Assembly (NCBI RefSeq): GCF_018143015.1
Contig: NC_054741.1
Coordinates: 56,497,048-56,561,047, forward strand
Length of the DNA stretch: 64,000 nt
Direction: 5' to 3'
From: Lytechinus variegatus
Lineage: Eukaryota > Echinodermata > Echinoidea > Temnopleuroida > Toxopneustidae
Shown here: in pieces, positions 11,066-22,900 of the stretch
How the letters are laid out: every line of letters begins with the position of its first letter
Position numbering within the stretch: position 1 is the stretch's first letter
Notes under the pieces: model-generated
What the model was told of the DNA's origin: nothing
Seen by the model: the letters and a program-made list of their open reading frames with translations, nothing else
Databases searched by the model: none
Translations under genes and position numbers: made by a program

Positions 11066-11514
11066 TGGAAAGAAATCAACTAAAAAGAACTTTTAGGCAT
11101 TGATCAAACAATGGTAGATATTTCACTAATAGAATCACTATCTAGAAGTTTTCAATCAGTGAAAGTGATATAAAATAAAAAAAAGCAGAATTCTCATTAA
11201 AAACATACTTTTTATCAAATTTTAATTTGTAAAAAAAAACAAGTTGAAAATATGTACAAGAATTGCAGTTTGGAAGAACCCAATTGTACAGTAAGACTTG
11301 AATCATTACTTTCAATTTGTAGTTGACAAGGACAAATTTCCAATTCAATCAGCATTTGAGATTACTAAGATGAAAATACTGTCCAAAGACACCATGTCTC
11401 TGGATGATGATGTGAGTGAATGTAAAATAAATTATTAAGATACTCTTCATGATAGGTTTGATTAGTACCCCTAGAGAGAAATCATGAAAGAAAGAAAAAT
11501 GGTTTTAACTGTAC

Positions 11515-11580
11515 ACGATCATGACAATAAATATGGTAGTCTTATACTATATTGGAAATAAACACTGAATTGAATTGAAT
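11515..11580 (+). repeat. Probable LINE 3'-tail relic
   Basis: The string TTGGAAATAAACACTGAATTGAATTGAATA matches in form the 3' tail of the LINE copies here (GGAAATAAAATCTGAATCTG at 23478 and GAAATAAAATAATTGAATTG at 45907). Copy B keeps it at about 33700. Upstream sequence has no recognisable RT, so this is either a 5'-truncated LINE or a SINE sharing the tail. Confidence 0.45.
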
Positions 11581-11655
11581 ATATTATTCTTCTCAATATT
11601 ACTCCATGACAGCTGTGATAATAATTATTCCTTCCTACCTGTCATTTGAATGTAG

Positions 11656-11965
11656 ATCATCATTTTGAATATTAACTGCCAAGTCCCAAATAACTTCTCA
11701 CCTGCAAAACCCAGTCCCTCTTGCCTTCGCCGAAAACAACTCTCTCCTGAGGAGAGCTTTTTTGAAGGACACCTGCCCTAGAGTCTGTAGGATTACTGGA
11801 CCATGGCTTTGTGAATGGGAAGGAGATCAGATCAGGAATCACCAAATGGTCTGCCATCTCCGATCCTGTACCAGAACTACACACTGCAAGTGATCTGCAA
11901 GGTTTTCATCACCAAAGATGAATCACTGGACACAAAGAGCAAGTTGAGAGTCATAATGGTGGCTC
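11656..11965 (+). other. Segment conserved between copies, possible exon relic
   Basis: The paralogous segment at 33805-34172 is open for 124 codons. It contains a stretch, KVFITKDESLDTKSKL, whose DNA is almost identical in the two copies. Copy A reads the same peptide but has frame shifts before and after. I do not recognise the protein, and the degree of conservation is not clearly above that of the surrounding non-coding DNA. Confidence 0.2.
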
Positions 11966-12021
11966 ACTGGTAAAGCGGCAGACTGATGCAGGATCATGCA
12001 ATCTCTGGCCTAAGATGTAAA

Positions 12022-12310
12022 AATAATAATAATAATAGGCATTTGTATAGCGCCATCTATCTAGAAATATTCTATTCCGAGGCGCGTTGTTATTATTATT
12101 AATACCCCGGCTTTAGCTCGAGCTGCCTTTCAGCGCTCGTGCATTCAAGGAATTAATCCTGCCGGGTACCCATTCACCTCACCTGGGTCGAGTGCAGCAC
12201 AATGTGGATAAGTTTCTTGCTGAAGGAAATTACGCCATGGCTGGGATTCGAACCCACGACCCTCTGTTTCAAAGTCAGAAGACTTATCCACTGGGCCACA
12301 ACGCTCCATC
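12022..12310 (-). mobile_element. tRNA-derived SINE, minus strand (copy A)
   Basis: Read on the minus strand, it starts GGAGCGTTGTGGCCCAGTGG (A box), has the B box GGTTCGAATCC, a ~150-bp body and a tail ending GGCGCTATACAAATGCC plus (TTA)n. The direct repeat GCCTAAGATGTAAA flanks it (12008-12021 and 12311-12324). Copy B has that target once (~34160) without an insertion. The same SINE lies in the opposite orientation at 34263, about 100 bp further along in homologous coordinates. Confidence 0.92.
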
Positions 12311-12324
12311 GCCTAAGATGTAAA

Positions 12325-13500
12325 TATAACCTGCGGCAAATGCCAAGCAATCATTTTAGGATTGATGCTAGAATCAAGGATTGTTATCATTATTATCATC
12401 ATTATATTCATAAATGGATGAAAATCCCTCCTGTTCAAATATGAGTTATCCTCTGGGAGAGGTGTTGTATGGCCTCTTTAAAGGTGTCTCTTGTTATCTT
12501 CCTATGCAAAATATAAAAACAAAAATTTAGTTTTTAAAACTATCGGACTGCTTGCATCTGGATGGAGAGGGGGGGGGGGGGCATTTTATCTATGATCTTA
12601 CTCAGCTCTGCAGAAAGGCCTACGTGAGAAGCTATCTGCTAGTGCTGCGTTGCTATATGCTATACCCCAAACAGACTGAACCAGAGCTCTTATCTTGCAA
12701 AATCTTGACAACTTGGTTACAGTTAAAAGACGTAGCTGATATCTGTACAGATATTCATCTGATTGGTAGAATTCAATTCGAACAAATTTTCCTCTTTTCA
12801 CAATCAATTAGGGTTTTTTTTACCTGTGAGCCTTCGCCTACTCGTTTCAGTCATCGAATTGTTAACTAATTGTGTATTGTATTTCTGTGGTTTCAGTAGG
12901 CTTCTTCACACTAACGTTGACTCGACGTAGATGGGGCAGTATCGGTAGCTCGAAAGTCCCGTAATGGGCACACACCATAGACTCGCGTGTTAATGAGATT
13001 TGAAAAAATCGCCCAAAATAGGTCTTAATAATGACACCATTCATCCAAGCCTTTATCATTTGGTAGTTCATCTAATCTTCTTCGAATGCTAAAAATATGA
13101 AAAGGTTTTTTTTTTTCAGCATTTTTTCGCGCTAGAGGGGCTCAAACGCAGACTACGTTCAAAATTGGTTGCAGTCACAGTGCTAACAGTGTTTCTTGGG
13201 CAACTAATTAAGTTCCCATAAAATCCAGCATTGACAAAGTACTGCTCTCTCATGGGACTGAACAGATCCAGTACTAATCCCTCTCTATGGCCATATGAAA
13301 ATATTGTTCAGATATGTACCATTGATTTTTTATGAATATTTTTCTAACCATTACGTCATTTCGGGTCTAAAGGGGATTTCCGAAATTGACGGATCCCATT
13401 ATTGGTGTGCGTCCTGAGAATGATGTGCCTGGTTCTCCTGGATGTGAATGGCCTCTGTAATCCATATTGTGTATTTATTGTCATCTCTGGCTACGACGTG
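12325..13500. other. No gene seen; shared non-coding DNA
   Basis: Collinear with 34720-35730 of copy B. It has a poly-G run at 12571, otherwise ordinary AT-rich sequence with mostly substitution differences. Short ORFs in either strand are not conserved in frame between the copies. Confidence 0.5.
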
Positions 13501-13501
13501 G

Positions 13502-13765
13502 CATTGGCGGCGGAAGCCAAAAATTAAGGGGAGGGGGTCCACCTGAAATTTCGGGATGGACACATGTAAAATATTGGACAAGCGAAAAAAAAGAGGTCAT
13601 CAACAAAACTTTTAGGGGAGTGACCACATAAATTTTAGGGGGGTCCATCTTAATTTAGAGGACGACGCAGGAAACAAAATTGACAAGCAAAAAAAAAGGT
13701 TATCAACAGAAATTGGAGGTGGGGGCAGGACCCCCTCGTCCCCCCTGCTTCCGCCGTCTATGGTA
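13502..13765. mobile_element. MITE-like element with GGCGGCGGAAGC ends
   Basis: The left end reads TTGGCGGCGGAAGCC and the right end, inverted, reads ATAGACGGCGGAAGCAGG. Between them are internal repeats of GACAAGC-A-run-GGTCATCAACA type. Copy B keeps it (about 35740-35990) with a deletion at the left end. Confidence 0.6.
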
Positions 13766-13829
13766 TGCTCTTATTCCAATAAGTGGTTCCTGTGGGCTAC
13801 ATGGTCACTATTAGCCGACTTAGAAAAGG

Positions 13830-14252
13830 TTGACTCAGCCTCCTTCTCTCTTGAACTTACAAGCCCACTTCACAGATGTGATGTATCTCTTTCTGCAACA
13901 AACACTTTATAAAAACACTGGTTTCAGAAAGCAAAGGTGTCTGATCCTATTGAAGAGAAGTGACAGATCACGATGCCTTCAAAGACCTTTTCCAGCATTT
14001 CAGACTAGGTCATCACTCATGAACAGTAATGTAGTCTTGTCTGGAAGATGTTGGAATGTCTTTGCAATCTCTTGGATTTACCAAGAAATTGACACCAAGT
14101 CTTCTTCAATCTTTGATGCATTTCAAAGGTCTAATTCAACAATTCAGGATAGTTCATCAACCATGAAAGGTGATAAAGTCATTCAGGAAGATGATAAAAT
14201 GTCCTCACAGTTCCTAGCATTAACAAATCAAGCAATGTCAAGACTTCTCTAA
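13830..14252 (+). other. 140-codon ORF shared with copy B, function not recognised
   Basis: The frame is open here and for 144 codons at 36012-36446, and the peptides align over ~110 residues. Arguments against coding: no domain is recognisable, the two ends differ (copy B stops earlier) and another frame is nearly as open. Substitutions do not clearly favour third positions. It may be an unspliced part of a decayed gene or simply chance. Confidence 0.2.
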
Positions 14253-15110
14253 CATTCTGATGGTGTTCTATAAATTATTTGAATCCTGAGTGCATTGCAG
14301 CAACATTTACTTTTGATAGTCTTATACATTCGTATATAGAAATACGAGATGATCTGAGCACTCATTCGTTTCGCTCCCATTGGAAGAAAACGTTTCAGAA
14401 AGGATTATGGATGGAAAATGCAACTTTCTGGTTTTAGCATTTATAATTTTCTGGACTTAATAGAAACGTGACTTCATCAACAGCGTGATGATAACAGTGA
14501 TAGAAACGGCTAAAGTGCCAAAAGGAAATAGAGCGAACTTAGAAGAATGCCTAAATCATTAATCACACACAGTGCTCTGAGTCAAAAAGTGCCAATATTA
14601 CTACTAAGCAGTGATTTCTCGAAGAATTATATATGTCGGTTAATAAGCACAGTCTTGTCACAAACATGCAAGAACGTTCTTGAAAAAAATAAATTATATG
14701 ATGATTGAGCTCTCGCTCGGTTCATTCGCGCATACAAATTTGTATAAATAAATATTTCTGAAAGGAAACGATTTTTTATCAAAGCAGAATGTTTTAGGCT
14801 TTGAATTAATACGCTGAAGTGTAAAGGATTTTTCTCCCCTCCTTTTTTTTTGGGGGGGGGGGGTAAGTTCCTAGTCGTAATAATTTCCTTTTACTCTATA
14901 TGTGGCAATTTTCTAACGCCACCTCCCCCCTAAAAAAGAAAGAAATAAAAAAAGGAAGGGGTGCTTTTTTTAAAGAGTGTTAAGTTCCTAATGGTCATGG
15001 CCTTTAACCTTCTATATTTCATGTTGTCAGATTTTAAGGACCTCTTCCGCCCCCCCAAAAAAAGAACCTCTAAATATAATTGAAGGTGATTAATACACTG
15101 CGCTATTATA
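14253..15110. other. No gene seen; homopolymer-rich
   Basis: Up to about 14800 the sequence matches copy B (36447-36990). After that, copy A has its own DNA with a T8-G10 run near 14845-14865, two C/A-rich runs (14920-14945, 15048-15063) and no ORF worth listing. Confidence 0.5.
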
Positions 15111-15114
15111 TGAC

Positions 15115-15890
15115 GTTAAAGGGAAATCCAACCCAAATAAACATTTGTTTTTAGAGGGAAAGGAAAAATCAGACAAGTTTATAGGTCAAAGTTTGAACAA
15201 TATCGGACAAACCATAAGAAAGTTGTGAATATATAAAAGTTGTAAATATTGGTAATCACTATATCCATGAAGACTTCAAATTGGTCGCACATGTGATGTC
15301 ATAAAGTGATGTAAGGCAAGGACCACTCTTCCATGTACTAAAATAATCAATTAGCTAAAATTTCATTTTTCAAAAGTTTTACTTCAAAATATATATTTTT
15401 TTCATGAGGACATGAAACATGATTCTACCGGGGTTTATATTACGGCCCCAGTGGAATATGGATTTAGGAGAAAACCAAAAATCCTGATAATTAAGTACAA
15501 GTCTTATGGGAAACTTGTCCTTGCACCCCCCCCTTGTCATAATTTGCTTACCCAGTTGCCAATTTGAAATCTACATACTAGCAGCCTTAGGGATCTAACT
15601 TTATTCTGCTTGTCCAATTTCTTTAAAACTTTCTTTAAAACCATTCTTATTTTTCTCCTTTTCATGCACACAACATTATGACCAAGGCTGCATTCCCTTT
15701 TAACACTGAATATGGATCTTTACCCAAAATGAATATTTGTGTCAACTTTTATGAGCACAGGCTGAAAACTGAAAAGTAGATTGATCCATAATTAATAAGT
15801 TCCCCCCCTCATTTTTTGGCTATTTGTTGTTACCGAGGCCATGCACTCTCTAACAAAATGAAAAAAAGTTTTTGCACACCTTTACCTCAA
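15115..15890. repeat. Probable dispersed repeat, copy A only
   Basis: It starts TTAAAGGGAAATCCAACCC and runs through AT-rich blocks to a C9 run at 15525. Its composition and absence from copy B suggest inserted repeat DNA. No terminal repeats or ORF could be defined. Confidence 0.35.
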
Positions 15891-16400
15891 GGCAAATGTG
15901 GTAGCCATAATTATTTCATGAGAATTGGTTCAAAACTGATCAGGTAGTTCAAATTGCAAGGTTTTTACCCAAATTTTGCCATATAATACGTTGTTACCAT
16001 GGCGACACAATTTCTGAAACACACATAAAATTTCTGTCTACATCTTTACTTCAGAGCCAATGTGTGTGCCAAATTTCATGAGAATTGATTGAAAACTGAT
16101 GAAGCAATTTGAATTGTAAGATTTTTTCCAATTTTCACCATATGATATGATGTTACCATGGCAACAGGATTTCTGAAAGACACACAAATATGTGTTTTAG
16201 ACATCTACAGCTCAAGACCAATGTGTGTGCCAAATTTCATGAGAATCGGATGAAAACAGAGGAAGTAGTTCTAACTACAAGATTTTTACCTTATTTTTGC
16301 CATACTGTTACCATGGCAACGCAATTTCCAACACATGCAAAAATTATGTATTGCACATCTTTACCCCAAGACCAAAATATGTACATACACACCAACATCA
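15890..16400. repeat. ~155-bp tandem repeat carrying X-box motifs
   Basis: At least three units share GTGTGCCAAATTTCATGAGAAT, then GAAAACTGATGAAG, then GTTACCATGGCAAC, then ATTTCTGAAACACACA. The GTTACCATGGCAAC palindrome is at 15993-16006 (one mismatch), 16152-16165 and 16307-16320, spaced 159 and 155 bp. It fits the RFX X-box consensus (GTNRCC, two bases, RGYAAC). The array is absent from copy B. Confidence 0.85.
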
Positions 16401-16752
16401 ACCCCCTCCACCGTCACCCTTCGGCTTGTTTAGCATCTGCATTCAGCTATTTGGTGCATTGAGATGTGAGGACAAACAGAAAATCTGTTCAAAGGGGTCT
16501 GAATTCAAGAACTAAATCTATGCAAAATAATGCATTGCTATTGAGTTTTGCAGTAGCGCTAGTCTATATATCAGACCAATCTAAACTCATAAATTCTGAC
16601 ATTTCCCCCCATTTTTTCTATGTTCCTACAGCCAGATTTTTTAGAGCATACCCCATTTTTAATTCTTATACATAAACAACTCTGGGAAAAAAAATCATGC
16701 TTTTGTCCACCGTGTCCACAAGTAGGGCATTTTTGACGCTAACAGGCCAGAC

Positions 16753-16930
16753 TATATAACAAAGGTCGGTGGAAATTCCCCGTGACTTAAACAGGCTGCA
16801 TATAAAATTCTTTCACGATCATAATTCTGATATGCATAACTGTGTGTGGACATGGTGAAGGACTGAGACCAATAATCTTGTCTTTATATAGAACGAAATT
16901 AACTTCTGGAATTAACAGATATAGACAAAG
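16753..16930 (+). promoter_or_regulatory. Candidate promoter and non-coding leader exon of TRIM-B (copy A end)
   Basis: The segment is well conserved with 40513-40707. It has a TATATAA (16753-16759), a perfect kappa-B site GGAAATTCCC (16771-16780) and a strong splice donor CAAAG/GTGAGT (exon end 16930). The next strong acceptor before a conserved coding exon is that of TRIM-B at 24132, giving a 7202-bp intron. The TATA lies right at the breakpoint with inserted DNA and is not kept in copy B. The transcription start is unknown, so the kappa-B site could lie in the promoter or the leader. NF-kB control would fit an innate-immune TRIM. All of this is inference from motifs and conservation. Confidence 0.5.
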
Positions 16931-17189
16931 GTGAGTGAAATATTCTTGTATTGTTTAAAGTGTAGGAATATCTTTCACACATTGAGAATTTGTTAGTAAT
17001 TAGCAAGATGAAATAGTGGAGAGGAAATTCCCTTACAAGATGATTATAATACAATAACTTTTTGTCAACCCGGAAGTGAAAAATATTAAGTGGAATGAAA
17101 CTGCTAGTGGACTTTTTGAATAATCAATTGGACAACATTTGTCTATAACATGTATTGTTCTGGGGTTTTTCCAAATAAATTTGTAACAT

Positions 17190-17480
17190 TTCAGCATTAC
17201 TCGGTATAAATTATACTTTACATTTATTGTTTGTAGGTTTTACATTTTGTATTGAGACCATATATTTCACTGGAAAATTTGTGCCATTTAGACTAGTTTT
17301 TGTTAACAACGTTATTGAGCAAAAGCATGAAAATAGTAAATACCGCCATTACCTAGAAAAGTCAAGTTATGGCGAATAATTTTACCAAACTTGAAACAAT
17401 ATGCACATGGTTCAGTTACCTTGGATTTCGTATGCAGATCTATTCTTAAAAGAAAATCACAAAATTGTACCTTTTCCTTA
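17190..17480. other. No gene seen; AT-rich intron DNA
   Basis: Sequence just past the end of the duplication. No repeats or ORF were recognised. Confidence 0.4.
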
Positions 17481-19460
17481 TATTTTTATCGTTTGCAATA
17501 AGACATGAGTAAATGAATGAATAGATAGATAAACGCATGCCCCCATGCGTTTTCCTGCATGTGATGAATTGGTAATTATACATGTTTGCATGCCTTTACC
17601 CTGTTCATATTCAAATTTTCGGTTTCTCTTTAAAAAAAAACAAAACATGTATGTATATATAGTAATGTGAATGTCTTTTCTGGGCGAAATAGCGTAGGTC
17701 GCTTTGGTTGGGCGTTGCACCTAAACCATGTTTAATGCTTTGTTATACGTTTGTCGGAAATGCTCAATGTTTTCATAGTATATTTTCGACCCAGTAAACA
17801 AACACCCATGTACACTAAATTGCAAGACATAGGAATGTATTTTCGACTGCATGCCATTACCTTGTTCATTTTCTCAAATACAATGATGACATTCTCAGGG
17901 CTCCATTAAAGATAATTATAGCTCAGTTTTAAAAACGTGACTCTGTTTGGGAATCGTTGGGTTTTGGTTGGACGATGCTTTATAATGCTTTAATTGCATG
18001 CTTTCGGATTTTTTTTTGTTAAGCAATTTCCCGCGCGTTTAAAGTATTTTAAGCGCCATCGCCAAATTATACATAAGATTGATCTATTCGAATGACTCTA
18101 CATTGTCTTTTATTCAAAGTGACAATTACCGCTTCTTCTAAAACATGTTTTGAAGGATGTTATATTGCGAACACCAGTCCTAATCTTGACTGGTATGGTC
18201 ATTTCTCGGTTTGGTTGAGCGATAATATATTTTAATTGCATGTTTTGGGCTGTTTCAACGAATGTATGGAGGTAATTGTTTATGTACACCTGAATCCAGT
18301 TGGTATGGGCATTGCTCGGTTTTGGTGACTATATTCAGGTAGTCAACCAAGGCCGAGCAATGTCCTTAGGAATATAATGTTCCTTTCATCAATCTCGCGC
18401 TTTATCGCATGTTTTGGGGAAATGCTTTTGTGTTTCACAATTTCCCGCGTGTTTTCAGGCATTCTCCCTTTGGATATAATTGCAACTTACGAATTGTTTC
18501 GCTTGCATGCATTTACCCTGTTCATAACAACCACATTCTTAAGCAGTGCATTATAATTGGGGGTAATTAAAGTTTGAATGTAAAAGGCAGTATCGGTTGG
18601 TTTTGGGCTCCGCTCGGTTTTGGATGAGCGCCTCAAAATGTTATCCAGTGCTTTAAGTTATAATGTATTTTTTCTTGAAATGACTTTTCAACGATTTCCC
18701 GCGCGTGTTTTGATAAAATGTCATTATTGATGTACCATCGCCTATTTATCGATATACATTGCCTTGTTTGCATGCCTTTGTTGTTCACACTTATAAAATG
18801 GCAACAATGATCACTTTCTCTAAGCATGCATTTGGCCAGAACTCCAGATCCCAATTGTTATGGGTAGTGAAAATTGCATGCTTGGTTCTGGTCAAGCGAT
18901 CGTTGCATAATTTTGTTTGTAAGCTTTTACCACATTCATTTACAAAAAAGAACAACAATGCCATTCCTAATAAGCATGAAAGTACCTTGTTCATATGTGA
19001 ATACCAGACCCTGGTTAGTATGGGTATTCCTCGACTTTTTTTATCTCCGTTTTTTTTTTTTGTTGTTTGTTATTCATTGTTCAATACTTTGATGCATGTT
19101 TCTAATCGTACATTTGTTACACGCCTTTTTCCCGATTATGTCATAATAATGCATTCTCTAAACATACTTTGACTCAATTGAGATTGCTTTATTCAAATGT
19201 GAATGTTCGACCCTGACCGGTTTAAGTATAGCTTGTCTTTGGCTAAGCGACGCTCTTGTATTTTTCATTGCTTTCATGGAAGCTTTTAAAATGCTCATTG
19301 CCAATTTTCTCTTGTGTTTTCATGAATTTTAAAATTTAGACTGGCTGATTGGTATTGATTGGCCTGGTATAGCGTACTCTCCTTTGTTATGTATTTATTG
19401 CTCTGGTGTATATTTTTTTTTCATAGAAAATTGCCTGTTTGCATGTCTTTACCAAAATTA
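17480..19460 (+). repeat. Degenerate ~250-300-bp tandem repeat series upstream of the LINE
   Basis: Recurrent blocks in the same order: TGCATGCCTTTACCCTGTTC (17588, 17848, 18505, 18770, 19438 in variant forms), a CTGGTATGGGCATTGCTCGG-like block (17940, 18190, 18300, 18600, 18850, 19010, 19210), TTTTGGTTGAGCGATGCT and AATTTCCCGCGCGTTTT (18028, 18442, 18695). Units are strongly diverged and differ in length. The series runs up to the LINE and is absent from the rest of the window. It could be the LINE's 5' UTR monomers or an older satellite into which it inserted. Confidence 0.6.
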
Positions 19461-19922
19461 GCAACAGCAACAATTTTATCTATTTTCAATTGTACGTGGC
19501 AAAAATTATTGTCGCCTCTTTTCATGTCCACAATATGGATTTTGCTTATATTGATATGCTTAATCTTGTTATTTGCCAACCTGTATGGGGTTATCGTTAT
19601 TTTTCATCATTTGCATTTCTTATATTGATTTTTTTCTTTGGGCATCTCTCCAGTAATTATCAATGATGTATGTTTACCATCTTTGCTCTCTGACGCGTTT
19701 GTCCGCTCTGCCTACGAAGATTTCTGCTAAATGCTGCCCTCTCTCGAACTTTTATGAATTCGTTATTTGTTTTTATGTGTTCGTGTTTCTATGTATCTCT
19801 GTTACTTATTTGTTCCCACACAGGACCTTTTATTTTAATTACTCTTCTTTTACCAACTCAATGCCGAAAGTAGTAGTGAATGTTGAGACACTAACTGTAC
19901 TTCCGTGAATACTTTAACTGAT

Positions 19923-22900
19923 ATGCTGTTTTATTCCTTGAGTAATGATGACCTCTCCATTAATTTGAATACACATAATTCAAATGGCAACCCTCAGGCT
20001 AATTTGGCGTACAACCACTTTGTAGCAAACAACATCAATGCATCATCAGAACTTCTAGATTTTCACACTGATCATGACTTAATTCGCAATCCTTCATCAG
20101 AATACATCACTGAACTTCAATTCAAAAACACTAGTAAACAATTCTCCAAAGATATTTTTTCTTTATTACATTTAAACATAAGAAGCATAAATAAACATTT
20201 CGAAGAGTTCCAACTGCTTTTAGACAATAATTCATCTAGACATTCGTTTTCCATTATTGGACTTACAGAAACTTGGTTAACTGATGAATCCAATATTCCA
20301 TTTGCATTAGATCAATATGATTTCGTTTTTAATAACAGGAAAGATAGACATGGCGGTGGTGTTGCGTTATATGTTTCCCACAATTATGAATACAAAATTC
20401 ATGACGAAATCACTACTATGAATGAATATGTAGAGTCACTTTTTATCGAAATCAATGTCCTAAATTCCAAAAATATAATTGTAGGTGTTATATATAGACC
20501 ACCAAATTCCAACCACAATGATTTTTTACTTTATCTTTCTAACTTAGTTAGAAATCCATTGTTGGTGAACAAAGATGTTTTTATATTAGGAGATTTTAAT
20601 ATCGATATATTGAAGCATGACAGCAACAATACTGCCCATGAATTTCTTGAAACATTTTTGACTTCTTCATATTTGCCATTAATATCAAAACCCACTCGCA
20701 TTGCAGATCGCTCTGCAACCCTTATTGATAACATATTTTGTAACATCATGCCGTCTCCTGATTCTGAAATAATACTATCCGATCTGACAGATCATTTTCC
20801 CATTATGTCACATTTTCCCCTTAAAAATTCGTGTATTAATCCTTCCAAGCCATCAAGGCGGAGACCTACTCCCGAGAATCTTGCAAGATTGGGTGTTTCG
20901 TTAGAATCTGTTGACTGGTCGCCTATTTATAACAATAACGATGTAAACACATGCTTCAATAACTTTCTTAATATTTTTAACAGTGAATTAGACAAGCATA
21001 TTCCAAAAGTAAAAGATAAACAAACTAACTACAAAAAATCACCGAGACTTCCTTGGATATCCAAAGCACTTTTGCGTTCAATCAACAGAAAAAACAGTTT
21101 ATATTATAATTCCAAACTTAAAGGTACTCTTCAGGCAAAAACTAAATACACCACATATAAGAATAATTTAACTAAAACAATACGTTTGGCAAAGAAAAGA
21201 TATTTTACTGATCAAATAATTCTGTATAAACACGACATTCAAAACACATGGAAAGTTCTTAAACAAGCCATGAATTTATCCAGTAACAAGTCCGATATAA
21301 CTGAAATTAGGTCTAACGGTGATATTATTGGTGATCCTGAAAATATAGCTAATATTTTTAATGACTATTTTTCATCTATAGGAACTAACCTAGCTCGAGA
21401 CATCCCCCCTTCAACAAAACACTTTCATGATTACCTAGGTACACCTAATTCTAGTTCAATATTTTTCACTCCCGTAGTCAAAAAAGATATTACTGACGTT
21501 GTATCTAATTTGAATAATAAAAAAAGTCCTGGTTATGATGATGTCAATAACTTTATTTTAAAAGGTATAATATCTGAAATTATCGATCCTTTGACATATA
21601 TTTTTAACCTTTCTCTAACCTCCGGTCAAGTCCCTGATCTCATGAAAATTGCCAAGGTCATTCCATTGTACAAAAAGGGTGACAAGTTAAGTGTCAGTAA
21701 TTATCGCCCAATTTCTTTATTATCATCCTTGTCAAAAATTTTAGAAAAAGTGGTTTATAGCAAAACAATTGATTTTTTTAAATCTCACAATATTTTTTCT
21801 AACTTTCAGTTTGGATTTAGAGAAAAACACAACACAGAACATGCACTATTGAATTTCGTTGATAAAGTGGCCCACGCTTTTGATAATTGCTCACATTTAG
21901 TCGGCATTTTTCTGGACTTCTCCAAGGCCTTCGACACCATTAACCATGATATCTTATTACATAAACTTTCTCATTATGGTGTGCGCGGGAAGGCCTTGGA
22001 GTGGTTCAGAAGCTACTTGTCCGACAGACGTCAATTTGTATCTTTGAATGGTCATGCATCCAACATGCAATACATTAATTGTGGAGTCCCGCAAGGCAGT
22101 CTGTTAGGCCCTTTATTATTTATCATTTATATTAATGACTTTTGTAAATCATCTGATATCCTTTCGTTCATTCTTTTTGCAGACGATTCTAATATATTTT
22201 ATTCCCATAAAAATCCATATACCTTAGTAAATACTGTTAATAATGAACTTTTAAAAGTCACACAATGGATAAGATCCAACAAATTGTCTCTTAATCTACT
22301 TAAAACTAAATATATGCTATTTAGCAATTCCATTGATACACTTCCCATGGACATTGTTTTAGATGACACTAATTTAGAAAGTGTCACATTCATTAAATTT
22401 CTCGGTGTTACCGTTGATAATAAGCTTTCCTGGAAATACCACATAGATTGTATATGTAAGATTATTTCGCGAAATATTGGCATTATCAATAAACTAAAAT
22501 ATCATTTTTCGTCGTCATCACTTTTAATGCTATATTCTTCCCTGATCTTGCCTTACTTGAATTATGGGATACTTGCCTGGGGCAGCACCCACCAAACCAT
22601 TTTAGATAGACTGTTATTACTGCAAAAGAAGTCCCTTCGTGTTATTCATAATTCAGCTTTTCGTTCACACACTGACCCACTATTTTTTGATAGCAAATTG
22701 CTGAAGATAAGCGACCTATACTTATTTCATTTAGGACAATTTATGTTTAAATTTGACAAAAACACACTTCCACGTGTATTTGATTCTATGTTTCCTCTTA
22801 ATCGGTCTTTTCATAATTACCCTACTAGGCAATCTAACGAATTTCATTTACCCCGTTTTAGAACTTTATTGGCAAAGAGTACATTTATGTTCGATGGTCC

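Larger units (their letters stand above)
60..17190. repeat. Segmental duplication, copy A
   Basis: This block is collinear with 23975-42870. Matching landmarks are the start of the TRIM exon (445 and 24143), its 3' flank (5614 and 25976), a MITE (6218 and 26575), a ~465-bp tandem pair (8890 and 31090), a 140-codon ORF (13830 and 36060), the kappa-B/leader segment (16771 and 40533) and a final shared stretch near 17065 and 42757. Similarity fades near 17190 and 42870. Breaks in collinearity are mostly insertions with recognisable ends. The divergent stretch 14800-16750 versus 37000-40500 holds different repeats in each copy. Confidence 0.88.

Noticed and set aside
18759..19172. 137-codon ORF upstream of the LINE, possible ORF1
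   Set aside because: Composed of the degenerate tandem repeat, with overlapping ORFs in other frames and no coiled coil, RRM or zinc knuckle.
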